64,000 bases of DNA, from NCBI RefSeq assembly GCF_001424305.1, contig NZ_LMPD01000003.1, positions 127,386-191,385 on the forward strand. The letters run 5' to 3'. Positions 43,422-52,507 of this stretch are shown one piece after another. Numbering within the stretch: position 1 is the first letter of the stretch; the number at the start of each line of letters is the position of its first letter. The notes under the pieces are model-generated. The model saw only the letters and a list, made by a program, of their open reading frames with translations. It was not told the DNA's origin and did no database searches. Source of the DNA: Pedobacter sp. Leaf176 (GTDB lineage Bacteria; Bacteroidota; Bacteroidia; Sphingobacteriales; Sphingobacteriaceae). The translations under genes and the position numbers were made by a program.

Positions 43422-44828
43422 TTAGTATCCTGTAGTTGGAGTTAGATTTGGGTTATTATTCAGTACAAGTAAGGGTATAGGATAGAGTTTTGCTGCCGGT
43501 CTCCAGGCAGGTTTCAGTACAGGTAAAACCGCATCAGCCTGGCCTGTTCTTTTTAGATTAAACCACCTGTAGGCTTGCTCACAAAAAAACTCTTTTCTGT
43601 TTTCCAATGCAATCTCCTCGAGTAATAACGCCCGATCTGATGTAGTGCTTGCAGTTAGACCAGCTCTTGATCTTGTAACATTCAGATCAGCTAAAGCTCC
43701 GCCAAGATTTACATTAAGCCTTGCCCGAGATTCTGCACGGATAAGATATTGCTCTGCCAAGCGGAGAATAATTTGTGATTCGGTAACATTTGCGGCCGCA
43801 GCTTCAGTTGTTGTTCTATATTTAAATTTAAGTGGAATAACGTATTGCCCCCCGGCGATTGTCAAATCCCTCATCCATAGTGTACGCCTTCTATCACCTG
43901 TACTGAATAAACTCAAAAACGACGGACGTAAATCGAAATTCAGAGCCGCAATAACATTAGAACTCGGGATGAATGATGCCGCTTCTGTGGTGCTCTGGTT
44001 AGTTGCGACCAACGATGGTGGTAGTTGCCAAATACTTTCAGTACTATTTTTAACAAATAACGCTGAACCCATAGTGGCCGTAGGTATCATACTAAAAAGA
44101 TTAGAAGCTTGTATCACTTCGGTGGCATTAGCTTCCGCTAACTGATAATCTCCGGTAAATAAATATACCCTGGCTAAAAGTGCCGCTGCGGTAAACTTAT
44201 TTACGCCATTTCTATTCCCACTCGTAAAAGAATAATCAGCAAGCAAATTTGATTTTGCATCGATTAGGTCTGCCACAATGGATTTATATATTTCGGAAAC
44301 GGATGCTTTCGGCAAGTAGGCCGTGACATTAGGGTCAGTCTGTAGTACCAATGGAACTTCACCATGAAAATTAACCAGGATAAAGTAACAATAGGCCCGC
44401 ATTAATTTAGCTTCGGCCATCAATTGCTTATTGACCGCTGCAGAGGTACCTGTATAATTAGTTAGCCCCTCTATAATTGCATTGGCCCTGTAAATAACCT
44501 GATAATATCCGGTAAAAGCCTCTGATGAAGCGGTCGTAGAGTTATAAGTATTCGCCCCATACTCCAATATCGTCGTATTTGAAGACAAGTAGCGAAGATC
44601 ATCAGCCATGATCGATGTATATACAGGTAACCCAGTGGTTTGCATTGTAATCAGTGTAAGCTGGGCGTACATTCCTGAAAGGGCCGACATGGCGGTTTTA
44701 TCTTTAGTAAATACTGCTGAAGATGGTGTTTCATTTAATGGAGGATTGATTTCAATCATCTTCTCACAGCCAAAAATGACCACGGTAGCTAAGCCAAGAA
44801 GAAACTTGATGTATAATTTAATTTTCAT
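43422..44828 (-). CDS. RagB/SusD-family nutrient-binding lipoprotein
   Basis: 468 residues. Signal peptide with lipobox VIFGC. The SusD-family N-terminus (FTKDKTAMSALSGMYAQLT), helical TPR core and C-terminal block (ENRKEFFCEQAYRWFNLKRT) are all present; length is usual for the shorter RagB group. It caps the SusC channel on the cell surface and binds the substrate. It lies 10 bases after susC and 4 bases before the metalloprotease gene. Specificity cannot be read from sequence. Confidence 0.93.
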   Translation of the reverse strand: MKIKLYIKFLLGLATVVIFGCEKMIEINPPLNETPSSAVFTKDKTAMSALSGMYAQLTLITMQTTGLPVYTSIMADDLRYLSSNTTILEYGANTYNSTTASSEAFTGYYQVIYRANAIIEGLTNYTGTSAAVNKQLMAEAKLMRAYCYFILVNFHGEVPLVLQTDPNVTAYLPKASVSEIYKSIVADLIDAKSNLLADYSFTSGNRNGVNKFTAAALLARVYLFTGDYQLAEANATEVIQASNLFSMIPTATMGSALFVKNSTESIWQLPPSLVATNQSTTEAASFIPSSNVIAALNFDLRPSFLSLFSTGDRRRTLWMRDLTIAGGQYVIPLKFKYRTTTEAAAANVTESQIILRLAEQYLIRAESRARLNVNLGGALADLNVTRSRAGLTASTTSDRALLLEEIALENRKEFFCEQAYRWFNLKRTGQADAVLPVLKPAWRPAAKLYPIPLLVLNNNPNLTPTTGY

Positions 44829-44838
44829 GTCTTTAGAA

Positions 44839-47800
44839 TTAAAAAGTTAATTGTAAACCGGCAGTTATTGTACGCAATGGAGGAGTTCCTACACCCTGAG
44901 ATTCGGGGTCGTAGCCATCATAGTTTGTGATCGTAAACAAATTTTGCCCCTGCACATAGATTCTTAAATTCTTCGCCTTTATAGGTGAAATCATTTTTGT
45001 AGGAAAGGAGTATGAAAGACTTACGTTTTTCATGCGAATAAAAGATGCATCTACAACGTTAACGTCTGAACCAGCATAATTCAGGAAAGCCAGATAAGCT
45101 GCTCGTCCGTTTGTAGTCCTGGCATTTTCTGTTATCAATTGATCTGGAGACCCCAGCGCAAGATAATCATTCATTACACTCGCTGCCGCGTTATAGGGAT
45201 ATCCGGGAGGATAATTTGTTGGGGCAAACATATTTTGAGCCTGCTGCTTAACGAATTGGAAGGTGAAATCCAGATTTAAACCCTTATAAGTTATCGAATT
45301 GGTCAGCCCTCCAAAGAATTCAGGATAAAGCGTACCATTATAGTACCTGTCTCCACGTTGCGTATCCAAAAAGCCCGTAGAAACAATTCCGTCTCCATTC
45401 AAATCTGCGAAAGTCGGGAGTCCGTTTGCCGGATCAATTCCAGCATACTGCAGATTGTATGAAGATGCTAGAGGTCTGCCCACTACGTAACGTGTAAAGT
45501 AGCTTGTTTTGTCTATATCAGGATATGCAACCAGTTTATTACTGTTCTTCGAAATATTAAAAGTGGATGTCCATTTGAACTGACTATTCTGAATATTAGT
45601 GCTGGTTAACGAGAGTTCTACACCGGCATTTTGAACCAATGCCGGAAAATTGGCTTGATATCCAGCAAAACCTGTTTGCTGACTAACCGGGAATTGCAGT
45701 AATTGATTTGAACTCCTATTCCTGTAGGCAGATGCTGATAGGGAAAGTCTATCTTCAAAAAAGCCTAGTTCTAAGCCAAATTCGAGCTTCTTGGTTTCTT
45801 CCCATCTGAACTCATTATTAGCCAACCTTGTAGGCTGTAGTGCAGATATCCCATTATATACATATGTTGAAGCGGAATAGCTATCATAGTATTGATAATT
45901 TCCAATTTCGTCACTACCAACGACACCATAACTCGCCCTTAATTTACCAAAACTGAACCAGCTGAGCTTGTTCTTAAGAAAGCTCTCCTCTGAAAAAATC
46001 CAGGCTGCACCTACAGAACCAAAGTTACCAAATCGATTGCTTGGACCAAATCTTGATGAACCATCACGACGAAAGGAGACATTAGCAATGTATTTGTCAG
46101 CTATATTATAATTTACACGGCCAAACACGGAGACATACTTGAAATCAGTTGATCCGGTTGTGATTGTTCTCGTGGCAGCCGAGGCGGTATTTGAAAGAAA
46201 ATCATCAGACAGAAAATCGGTTGCAATTAAATTATACGGCATCTTAGATTGTTTGAACTGCCATGATCCACCCGCTAAAACTTCTAAATTGCCTTTCCAA
46301 ATTTTGCTCTTATAAGTTAATTGCGGTTCAAAAATGTAGCCATTTGAAAACACATAAGATTCATTTACCGAACCTGTCGTTCTAGGGGTAGCACCTGCCA
46401 CCGCACTTAGCGAGCTTAACGGTCGTACAGCAGTAGTTCTCATATCGGTTTTACTGTACCCCAACGACGTCTTAAGGTCCAACCCTTTTAGTAGCGTATA
46501 CTTAAGATTGATGTTGGTTAAGAAATTACTTCCCCTTGCATCATTCGTTTGGTTTAAAAATCCCAAAGGATTATTGAATCCAGATGCCCAATATAAAGAA
46601 CCATCCGGATTATATAAGGGAAAATGTGCGGGCAAAACGTAAGCATAATTGCCTAACTCGGTAATTGTTATATTATTTTTATCAGCACTAAATGTGGAAG
46701 ATATAGCTAATGTAAATCTTTGGTCTGCGGTTGAATGGTTAAAATTCAAATGGGCACCACCACGTTGGTAGGACTGTTCGCCAGGGTAAATATTTGACTC
46801 TTTGTGAAAAGTTCCACTGAGATAAAAATTGGTTAGCACATCGCCGCCAGATACATTCGAAGTTACATCATAAGTATTAGCTGTGTTTCCCATCAATAGT
46901 TTAGGGAAATTGGTGTAAGCTTTTGGATCCCATGTTAAATCAGCATCGAATGCCCCTGGAACTGCTGCAGGATTGTTGGCAAACGCCTTTTTTCTGAGTG
47001 CCAAATATTCTTCCGTGTTTAGTAGGTCGACAAAATGCGCTACTTGTGACATTCCCGTGTTAGCATTAACAGAAAACTGTGTTTTACCAGCCCTACCTTT
47101 TTTTGTAGTGATTAAAACCACACCATTTGCCCCTCGAGAGCCATAAATAGCTGTTGCATCTGCATCTTTAAGAATTTCTATACTCTCTATATCTGATGGA
47201 TTAATAAGATTCATTGGGCTCGTTTGACCTTCGGCAGAAACCGCAGCCGTACCACTAACGGCACCACTGACCGGTTCAGAAAGAAACGGTACACCATCAA
47301 TTACATAAAATGGACGATCGCTTTTTTCGAAAGAATTTACACCTCTGATCTGGACATTAATGCCCGCACCCGGAAGACCGCCGGTTTGCGTTACAGCTAC
47401 TCCAGGCATTCTTCCCTGTAAGGCCTGTAAAACATTGGTAACGGGTTGTTTTTCAAGATCCCTGGCATTGATACCAACCTGGGATCCGGTGCTTAATCTT
47501 CTGGTAGTAGTTCCATAGCCTATAACGATTACTTCGTCCAATTTCGCCGGATCAAGCTCCATAGCCACATCAAGCTTCGATTTTACTAAGACCTCTCTGG
47601 TTTTATAACCAACATAGCTAAATATCAATGTGGAATTTTCATCGCTTGCACGTAAAATATAACGACCCTTTGCATCAGTAATGACAACCTTGTTCGTGCC
47701 CTTTATCTTGACCATGGCGCCAGAAAGCGGAGCGCCCCTTTCATCGAATACCGTTCCTATAACATCGATATCCTGAAAATAATCCAAAATTTTATCGGTC

Positions 47801-48162
47801 AGAGACCTTTCCTCCACTACAATTGTCTTGTCCAAAATGGAGTAGGTAAAAATCTGATTGGCAAAACAAATTCGTAATGCTTCCGATAAACTTACTCCCT
47901 TGAGATCTATCGTTACCGGTTTTGCTTTTGCCATGAGTTTCATATTAAAAACAAAATCATACCCACTCTGTTCACGAAGCGATTGAAAAACCGATTCAAG
48001 AGTGGCATCACGTCTGCTGAGCGTGATTTTTTGTGCTGATGATGAGGCCGAAACCTGCATCATCACGCCAAACATCAAAATGGTAATTAAACGCATGGTT
48101 CGACGTATTAATCGGACATAGCTCTGACGGCTGTCCGCTTTGACAGTAAAATTTTTGTACAT
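44839..48162 (-). CDS. SusC/RagA-family TonB-linked outer-membrane transporter with STN domain
   Basis: 1107 residues. Signal peptide (~25-45), STN domain (~48-110: TLESVFQSLREQSGYDF), carboxypeptidase-regulatory-like domain (~130-205), plug with the SusC signatures EVIVIGYGTTTRR and NPSDIESIEILKDADATAIY followed by GSRGANGVVLITTKKG, and a barrel that ends GLQLTF. It imports large substrates captured by SusD using TonB energy, and its STN domain signals to FecR. The gene lies 114 bases after fecR, with a hairpin between, and 10 bases before susD. Confidence 0.95.
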   Translation of the reverse strand: MYKNFTVKADSRQSYVRLIRRTMRLITILMFGVMMQVSASSSAQKITLSRRDATLESVFQSLREQSGYDFVFNMKLMAKAKPVTIDLKGVSLSEALRICFANQIFTYSILDKTIVVEERSLTDKILDYFQDIDVIGTVFDERGAPLSGAMVKIKGTNKVVITDAKGRYILRASDENSTLIFSYVGYKTREVLVKSKLDVAMELDPAKLDEVIVIGYGTTTRRLSTGSQVGINARDLEKQPVTNVLQALQGRMPGVAVTQTGGLPGAGINVQIRGVNSFEKSDRPFYVIDGVPFLSEPVSGAVSGTAAVSAEGQTSPMNLINPSDIESIEILKDADATAIYGSRGANGVVLITTKKGRAGKTQFSVNANTGMSQVAHFVDLLNTEEYLALRKKAFANNPAAVPGAFDADLTWDPKAYTNFPKLLMGNTANTYDVTSNVSGGDVLTNFYLSGTFHKESNIYPGEQSYQRGGAHLNFNHSTADQRFTLAISSTFSADKNNITITELGNYAYVLPAHFPLYNPDGSLYWASGFNNPLGFLNQTNDARGSNFLTNINLKYTLLKGLDLKTSLGYSKTDMRTTAVRPLSSLSAVAGATPRTTGSVNESYVFSNGYIFEPQLTYKSKIWKGNLEVLAGGSWQFKQSKMPYNLIATDFLSDDFLSNTASAATRTITTGSTDFKYVSVFGRVNYNIADKYIANVSFRRDGSSRFGPSNRFGNFGSVGAAWIFSEESFLKNKLSWFSFGKLRASYGVVGSDEIGNYQYYDSYSASTYVYNGISALQPTRLANNEFRWEETKKLEFGLELGFFEDRLSLSASAYRNRSSNQLLQFPVSQQTGFAGYQANFPALVQNAGVELSLTSTNIQNSQFKWTSTFNISKNSNKLVAYPDIDKTSYFTRYVVGRPLASSYNLQYAGIDPANGLPTFADLNGDGIVSTGFLDTQRGDRYYNGTLYPEFFGGLTNSITYKGLNLDFTFQFVKQQAQNMFAPTNYPPGYPYNAAASVMNDYLALGSPDQLITENARTTNGRAAYLAFLNYAGSDVNVVDASFIRMKNVSLSYSFPTKMISPIKAKNLRIYVQGQNLFTITNYDGYDPESQGVGTPPLRTITAGLQLTF

Positions 48163-48219
48163 TTGTTTGGTTTAAGTTGAAAGATTCTCAATAGTTTCAA
48201 GACTTAAAATCAAAATTGG

Positions 48220-48245
48220 CCAGGGGTGTCTCAACCACGCCCTGG
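48220..48245 (-). terminator. Hairpin between fecR and susC, possible attenuator
   Basis: CCAGGG (48220-48225) pairs with CCCTGG (48240-48245), and the stem can extend by GTG/CAC with a bulge. On the plus strand it is followed by seven Ts; read in the gene direction it is followed by a weaker CAATTTTGATTTT. Its place between regulator and transporter suggests partial termination. Confidence 0.4.
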
Positions 48246-48276
48246 TTTTTTTATTTTAAGCTATTTTATATGGTAT

Positions 48277-49467
48277 TTATTTGCTTACAATGACCCTCCT
48301 TCCTTCCAGCTTAAAATGAACATTACCAGTTTTCTGAATTAAATTTAATATCGATGAAATGTTTTTCTCACGAGAAATCCAGCCGCCGAGCTTAATGTTT
48401 TCGGGAGCAGAGTCTTTATAGATAATTTCAACATCGTACCATCTTGAAATTTTTCGCATGATGGTTCTGAAATCATCATTTTTTAGGTTGAAATCCCCTG
48501 TTTTCCAGTCGATATAGTCTAGCGTATTGACGGATTTAACTGTTATTGCATTATCGTTGTTTACCCCCTGTTGCCCTGGCCGAAGCATCGTTTTACCATT
48601 TAACAGTACGCTACCTTCTAATAGAGTAGTACTGGTGGCCACCTCATCTTCGTAAGCACTTACGTTGAAATGTGTGCCAAGAACTTTGACTTCCTGTCGT
48701 TCCGTACTGACGATAAATTCCATGGACTTACCTCCGCTATTCAACTGTTTGCTCACCTCAAAATAGGCCTCGCCCGCCAATTTCACCTTACGAATACCAG
48801 CATGTGTAAATGAAGTTGGATAAGTAAGAGATGAAGAAGCATTCAGCCAGACCTGGGTACTGTCAGGAAGAAGGATCTTGAACTTTCCTCCTCTTGGCGT
48901 GCTAATCGTATTGTAATCCAAACTTGATTTAGAGCCAACGTCCTCTAATGCTTGATAGACAATTTGCCCGTCTTCGCCTACTGAGATTGAAACTCCGTCT
49001 TGCCTGATTTGTCTTTTTTTACCGAGTTGACCGAGGTCAATTTGTAAACCGTTTGAAAGTTTGAGTATAGCCCTATCAGTTCCTGGTTTGAGATCATTTG
49101 AACCTGCCGCAATCTCAATTGCCGCATTGCCTTTTCTACTTTCCAAATACAGATATACGCCCAATCCGGAGATCAATAGTATCGCAGCAGCAACGGACAT
49201 CTTCTTGTACAGCTTTCTGAATACCGTAGGTTTTGGAGGAATGTGTATGTGCTCATCATGGATAACAGAAAGAATTTTAGCCAAGCTTTCCTCCTCCCCT
49301 GCCACCGAAGGCTCCTCTCTGGACATAAACTCACCTATGATAGCATGAAGTTCAGCTTCGGATTGAGCCGCAAGCTGAGGTAAAAGCTGTCTTATTTCCG
49401 CTGCCGACAACTGATTTTGCAGGAATTTTGAATATAACGCCCGCAAATTTTGATTTCTTATCTTCAA
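48277..49467 (-). CDS. FecR-family anti-sigma/sigma regulator
   Basis: 396 residues. An N-terminal cytoplasmic part (1-~85), one membrane helix near 95-110 (MSVAAAILLISGLGVYLYLE), a FecR domain (~190-290: TPRGGKFKILLPDSTQVWLN, VKLAGEAYFEVSK, VKVLGTHFNVSAY) and a C-terminal DUF4974 domain (FNLKNDDFRTIMRKISRWYD). It couples ligand binding at the SusC STN domain to the sigma factor gene 75 bases upstream in the operon. All parts look intact. Confidence 0.93.
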   Translation of the reverse strand: MKIRNQNLRALYSKFLQNQLSAAEIRQLLPQLAAQSEAELHAIIGEFMSREEPSVAGEEESLAKILSVIHDEHIHIPPKPTVFRKLYKKMSVAAAILLISGLGVYLYLESRKGNAAIEIAAGSNDLKPGTDRAILKLSNGLQIDLGQLGKKRQIRQDGVSISVGEDGQIVYQALEDVGSKSSLDYNTISTPRGGKFKILLPDSTQVWLNASSSLTYPTSFTHAGIRKVKLAGEAYFEVSKQLNSGGKSMEFIVSTERQEVKVLGTHFNVSAYEDEVATSTTLLEGSVLLNGKTMLRPGQQGVNNDNAITVKSVNTLDYIDWKTGDFNLKNDDFRTIMRKISRWYDVEIIYKDSAPENIKLGGWISREKNISSILNLIQKTGNVHFKLEGRRVIVSK

Positions 49468-49542
49468 TTTATTCTCTTTTCATATACAATACGTTTGAAA
49501 AACACATATCCTCTATATGAATTGAAAAAAAATTGATTTTTT

Positions 49543-50133
49543 TTATGATTTATTCTCCAAAAGACTCAATACAAGCAATATAAATCCAAATTTTGAACCA
49601 AAAAAAACCTTTTTTATCGTTTTAGTTGCCTTTACAATGTGATTGCTTATCGTCGAAGTAGATATTCCGAGCTCTTGACTTACCTCTACATAGGATTTTC
49701 CCTCTATTTTACAAAGCTTAAACACCAATTTTTGTTGCTCGGGCAAATTTTCAATAGCGCTGTTGAGTATATCGCGACTTTCTTTGTAAAAAATTTGCTC
49801 CTCAATAGGATTATATAAATCTGCACTGGCCGAGATGATTTCTTCCTGGAGCCGGCTCACCCGTGCAGCTTTCCTATAAAAATCACTTACCGTATGATTG
49901 GCTATAGTAAGCAAGTAATACAAAAATGGTTTCTCAATGTCAATAATCGACCTTTTATCCCATATCTTGACAAAAACGTCCTGGGTAAGCTCTTCAGCCA
50001 GTGGTACATGTTTAACCATGGCTACCAGTTTTCGAAAAACTGGTTTGCTGTAATGGCGATATAATTCATCAAATGCATGCGCATCCCCTAAACGAAGCGC
50101 ATTGAGTTGCTTTGATTCATTAATTTTGTCCAT
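49543..50133 (-). CDS. ECF RNA polymerase sigma-70 factor
   Basis: 196 residues. Region 2 (AFDELYRHYSKPVFRKLVAM, LTQDVFVKIWDKR) and region 4 (YVEVSQELGISTSTISNHIV) are well conserved. First gene of a minus-strand series sigma, FecR, SusC, SusD, protease. The C-terminus is hydrophobic (FGFILLVLSLLENKS), as often seen in Bacteroidota members of this group. A TATATTTG -7 element lies about 100 bases upstream. Confidence 0.93.
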   Translation of the reverse strand: MDKINESKQLNALRLGDAHAFDELYRHYSKPVFRKLVAMVKHVPLAEELTQDVFVKIWDKRSIIDIEKPFLYYLLTIANHTVSDFYRKAARVSRLQEEIISASADLYNPIEEQIFYKESRDILNSAIENLPEQQKLVFKLCKIEGKSYVEVSQELGISTSTISNHIVKATKTIKKVFFGSKFGFILLVLSLLENKS

Positions 50134-50224
50134 CTCAGCTTACGGTATGTAATTTGTTATTTCAATCGTTCTGCCAAAACAACAACAACTAAAAGCTGAA
50201 TGTTATGCTGGTTTTAAGTTTGTG

Positions 50225-50744
50225 TTATAAAATCAAATATACCATTTGGGACGAATAATTAACAGTTTTTCTAAATTGCTCGATAATTAGATCGAATCCA
50301 CCAGATTTTAAAAGTAGGTTGAATAACGCCAAGTCATACGCTTTATTTAAATTCAACTCTTCAAAAGCATTCCATAATGCATGTAATTATGCCAGGTATT
50401 GACAGTTTTGTACGCTCACCTGAATATGTTTTTCAATTGCATTTCCAGATCTTTTATACTCAGATCTTTTGCCACTACAATTCCATTATAACAATCAAAA
50501 AATTCATTGGAACGATGGTTATACAATAGTCTTTTACTGGCAATATGGTATAATGAAGTGGAAACCTGTGGAATTGATTCATAAGCACGGTTGCCATATC
50601 AATTCAACCGCATTATTTGTATATCCTTAACTTCTTTGCTAACAGAGCAACAAATGGATCTGCAGAATCCTTCAATGCAAAGATCAAAGCGTTTAGAACA
50701 ACATCAAAAGTTGTAAGGGATATTAAATTCTTTCTGTTCAGATA
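50225..50744 (-). pseudogene. Decayed coding sequence between the sigma operon and tRNA-His
   Basis: Three consecutive minus-strand segments read like protein but lie in three different frames and lack starts. 50744-50613: LNALIFALKDSADPFVALLA then KKLRIYK and TAA. 50598-50416: YESIPQVSTSLYHIASKRLL, then DCYNGIVVAKDLSIKDLEMQ and TGA. ~50390-50225: ALWNAFEELNLNKAYDLALF, then LLLKSGG and TAA. They may be one frameshifted gene or pieces of several. No family was recognised. The end of the third segment overlaps the presumed sigma promoter, consistent with loss of coding constraint. Confidence 0.4.
50234..50241 (-). promoter_or_regulatory. Bacteroidota-type -7 element for the ECF sigma operon
   Basis: TATATTTG on the minus strand matches the TANNTTTG consensus. 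A transcript from here would have a leader of about 95 bases to the start at 50133. The -33 box is not a clear match (TGTT), so the assignment rests on the -7 element. Confidence 0.4.
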
Positions 50745-50825
50745 TCAAAAATATATGCCTAAACAATATCCCCCAAACGCTTCCGCTTGATCCATGATTT
50801 GCCGGAAAAACAACGAGTTAAGAGC

Positions 50826-50866
50826 AAAAAAAAGGGACAAAAACCATTCGAAAATGTCTTTGTCCC
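50826..50866 (-). terminator. Rho-independent terminator of tRNA-His
   Basis: In the minus direction GGGACAAA (50866-50859) pairs with TTTGTCCC (50841-50834) and is followed by eight Ts (50833-50826), starting eight bases after the tRNA 3' end. Confidence 0.8.
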
Positions 50867-50873
50867 ATTACGG

Positions 50874-50948
50874 GGTGGCTGATGGGGCTCGAACCCACGA
50901 CCCTCGGCACCACAAACCAATACTCTAACCAACTGAGCTACAACCACC
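50874..50948 (-). tRNA. tRNA-His (GTG)
   Basis: Complete cloverleaf on the minus strand. The anticodon loop is TTGTGGT, giving anticodon GTG. The acceptor stem pairs GTGGTTG with CAGCCAC (one wobble), preceded by a genomic G at -1 opposite C73, the hallmark of tRNA-His. D arm GCTC...GAGT and T arm GTGGG TTCGAGC CCCAT are present. CCA is not encoded. Confidence 0.95.
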
Positions 50949-51122
50949 GTGTTTTTAGTGTCACAAAAGTACGACTTTTAATATTTCCTGCAAATATTTT
51001 TTTCTAAAGAACCCGGATTGCAATTTAATCCGCTATTATTCAATTATTTGAATTTTAAATAATTTTAAAAAAAACCGCTACAGCAGCTATTTTAAACCTA
51101 AAAACATAACTTTACCGTGTTT

Positions 51123-51587
51123 ATGATAGAGATTTATACAGACGGTGCTGCAAGCGGAAACCCGGGTCCGGGTGGTTATGGAACCATATTGAGGGCCGGC
51201 CAGCATTATAAAGAACTGAGCGGGGGTTTTAGAATGACCACCAATAACCGAATGGAATTACTGGCGGTTATCAAAGGGTTGGAAGCATTGAAAAGCCTGA
51301 ACCAGCAGGTTACCGTTTACTCCGATTCTAAATATGTAGTGGATGCCGTAGAAAAAAAATGGGTGTTTGGCTGGGCAACCAAAAACTTTAAAGATAAAAA
51401 AAACAAAGACCTCTGGATGCGTTTCCTGGAATTGTATAAGCTGCACCAGGTCAAATTTATCTGGATTAAAGGCCATAACGATCATCCTGAAAATGAACGC
51501 TGCGACCGCCTGGCCGTTGCCGCTTCTCAAAACAGAGCCGCACTGGCTATAGACACTTTTTTTGAAACAGAACGCAGCCGACTCTAA
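51123..51587 (+). CDS. rnhA: Ribonuclease HI
   Basis: 154 residues; ATG 51123 is preferred over an in-frame GTG two codons upstream. It cleaves the RNA strand of RNA-DNA hybrids. The DEDD catalytic residues are visible: D in [16 protein letters not shown] in [10 protein letters not shown] in [12 protein letters not shown] and D in [11 protein letters not shown]. Length is typical of the single-domain bacterial enzyme with the basic protrusion. Divergent from the tRNA-His gene. A weak hairpin (AAAAGC 51632-51637 with GCTTTT 51646-51651) follows. Confidence 0.95.
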   Translation: MIEIYTDGAASGNPGPGGYGTILRAGQHYKELSGGFRMTTNNRMELLAVIKGLEALKSLNQQVTVYSDSKYVVDAVEKKWVFGWATKNFKDKKNKDLWMRFLELYKLHQVKFIWIKGHNDHPENERCDRLAVAASQNRAALAIDTFFETERSRL

Positions 51588-51843
51588 ATTATAAACAATA
51601 AAAAATATAGCCTTATTTTAATCCAACTTTCAAAAGCTGATTAGGGCTTTTATTTATCAGATTTAAATATGGTTTTCTTTGCAATAACCCGGTACTCACT
51701 CGGTCTAAACACGGTATACATTCGTTTTACATAGGTTTAGCTTTGAATAAATTAACCATCTAAATGCTCCTTAAAAAGCAATAAGCACCCACAACTTGCA
51801 GGAATAATTATTATTGTTTAAATTTAATTTAAACAGATAAGCT

Positions 51844-52479
51844 ATGGCAACTTTAAAAAACGGCATACTCAATGGGTTTTCGGGAAAAATCGGCGCTGTG
51901 GTAGGCTACCAGGTCGGAGACAACTTTTTTATACGCTCTCTACCGAAGGCAAGAAAGAATTTTACAGAAAAAGAACGCATCAATCAGGCCAAATTTAAGC
52001 TAGTCCAAAATTACCTGCATCCCTTCGCGGATGTATTAAAAGTCGGTTTCAGGAATTATTATACAAAAACAGGTGGTTTTCGCGCGGCACTGGCTTTCAC
52101 GCGTAAAGAAGCGCTTAAAGGCGATGACGACACCTTTTATATCGATCCCACTGTATTAAAAATTAGTGGCGGACTGTTAGAGCAGGCGATAAATCCTCAA
52201 GTCGTTTTCAGTGAAGACCTGGAAGTCTTAATCAGCTGGCATACCACAGGAATTAACAGTAAAAATGAGGCAGACCAGTTGATGCTGCTAATTTATGATT
52301 CAGAAAATATGAATGCCCTGACCAAAGTATTCAACGGTGCTTTCCGGAAAGATGGAAGTTTAAAAGTTAAGCTTAAAGATAATATGCAAGGTGTTAAGCT
52401 GGATATTTACATTGGCTTTGTGGCTGCCGACCGTAGTGCACAGTCAGACAGCCAATACCTTGGGACATTTGAAGTTTAA
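51844..52479 (+). CDS. DUF6266 family protein
   Basis: 211 residues. The N-terminus MATLKNGILNGFSGKIGAVV, followed by GYQVGDNFFIRSLPK, is the DUF6266 signature, a Bacteroidota-specific family often present in several copies per genome. The rest is strand-rich. No signal peptide. Function unknown; some members lie near phage-like regions, but nothing mobile is seen here. Convergent with fbp. Confidence 0.88.
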   Translation: MATLKNGILNGFSGKIGAVVGYQVGDNFFIRSLPKARKNFTEKERINQAKFKLVQNYLHPFADVLKVGFRNYYTKTGGFRAALAFTRKEALKGDDDTFYIDPTVLKISGGLLEQAINPQVVFSEDLEVLISWHTTGINSKNEADQLMLLIYDSENMNALTKVFNGAFRKDGSLKVKLKDNMQGVKLDIYIGFVAADRSAQSDSQYLGTFEV

Positions 52480-52507
52480 TTGATTCCAGGAAACAATATA
52501 ATCCAGC

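Noticed and set aside
50759..50947. A 62-residue minus-strand reading frame containing MVVAQLVRVLVCGAEGRGFE
   Set aside because: It is the translation of tRNA-His, a well-known artefact; the tRNA cloverleaf is complete.
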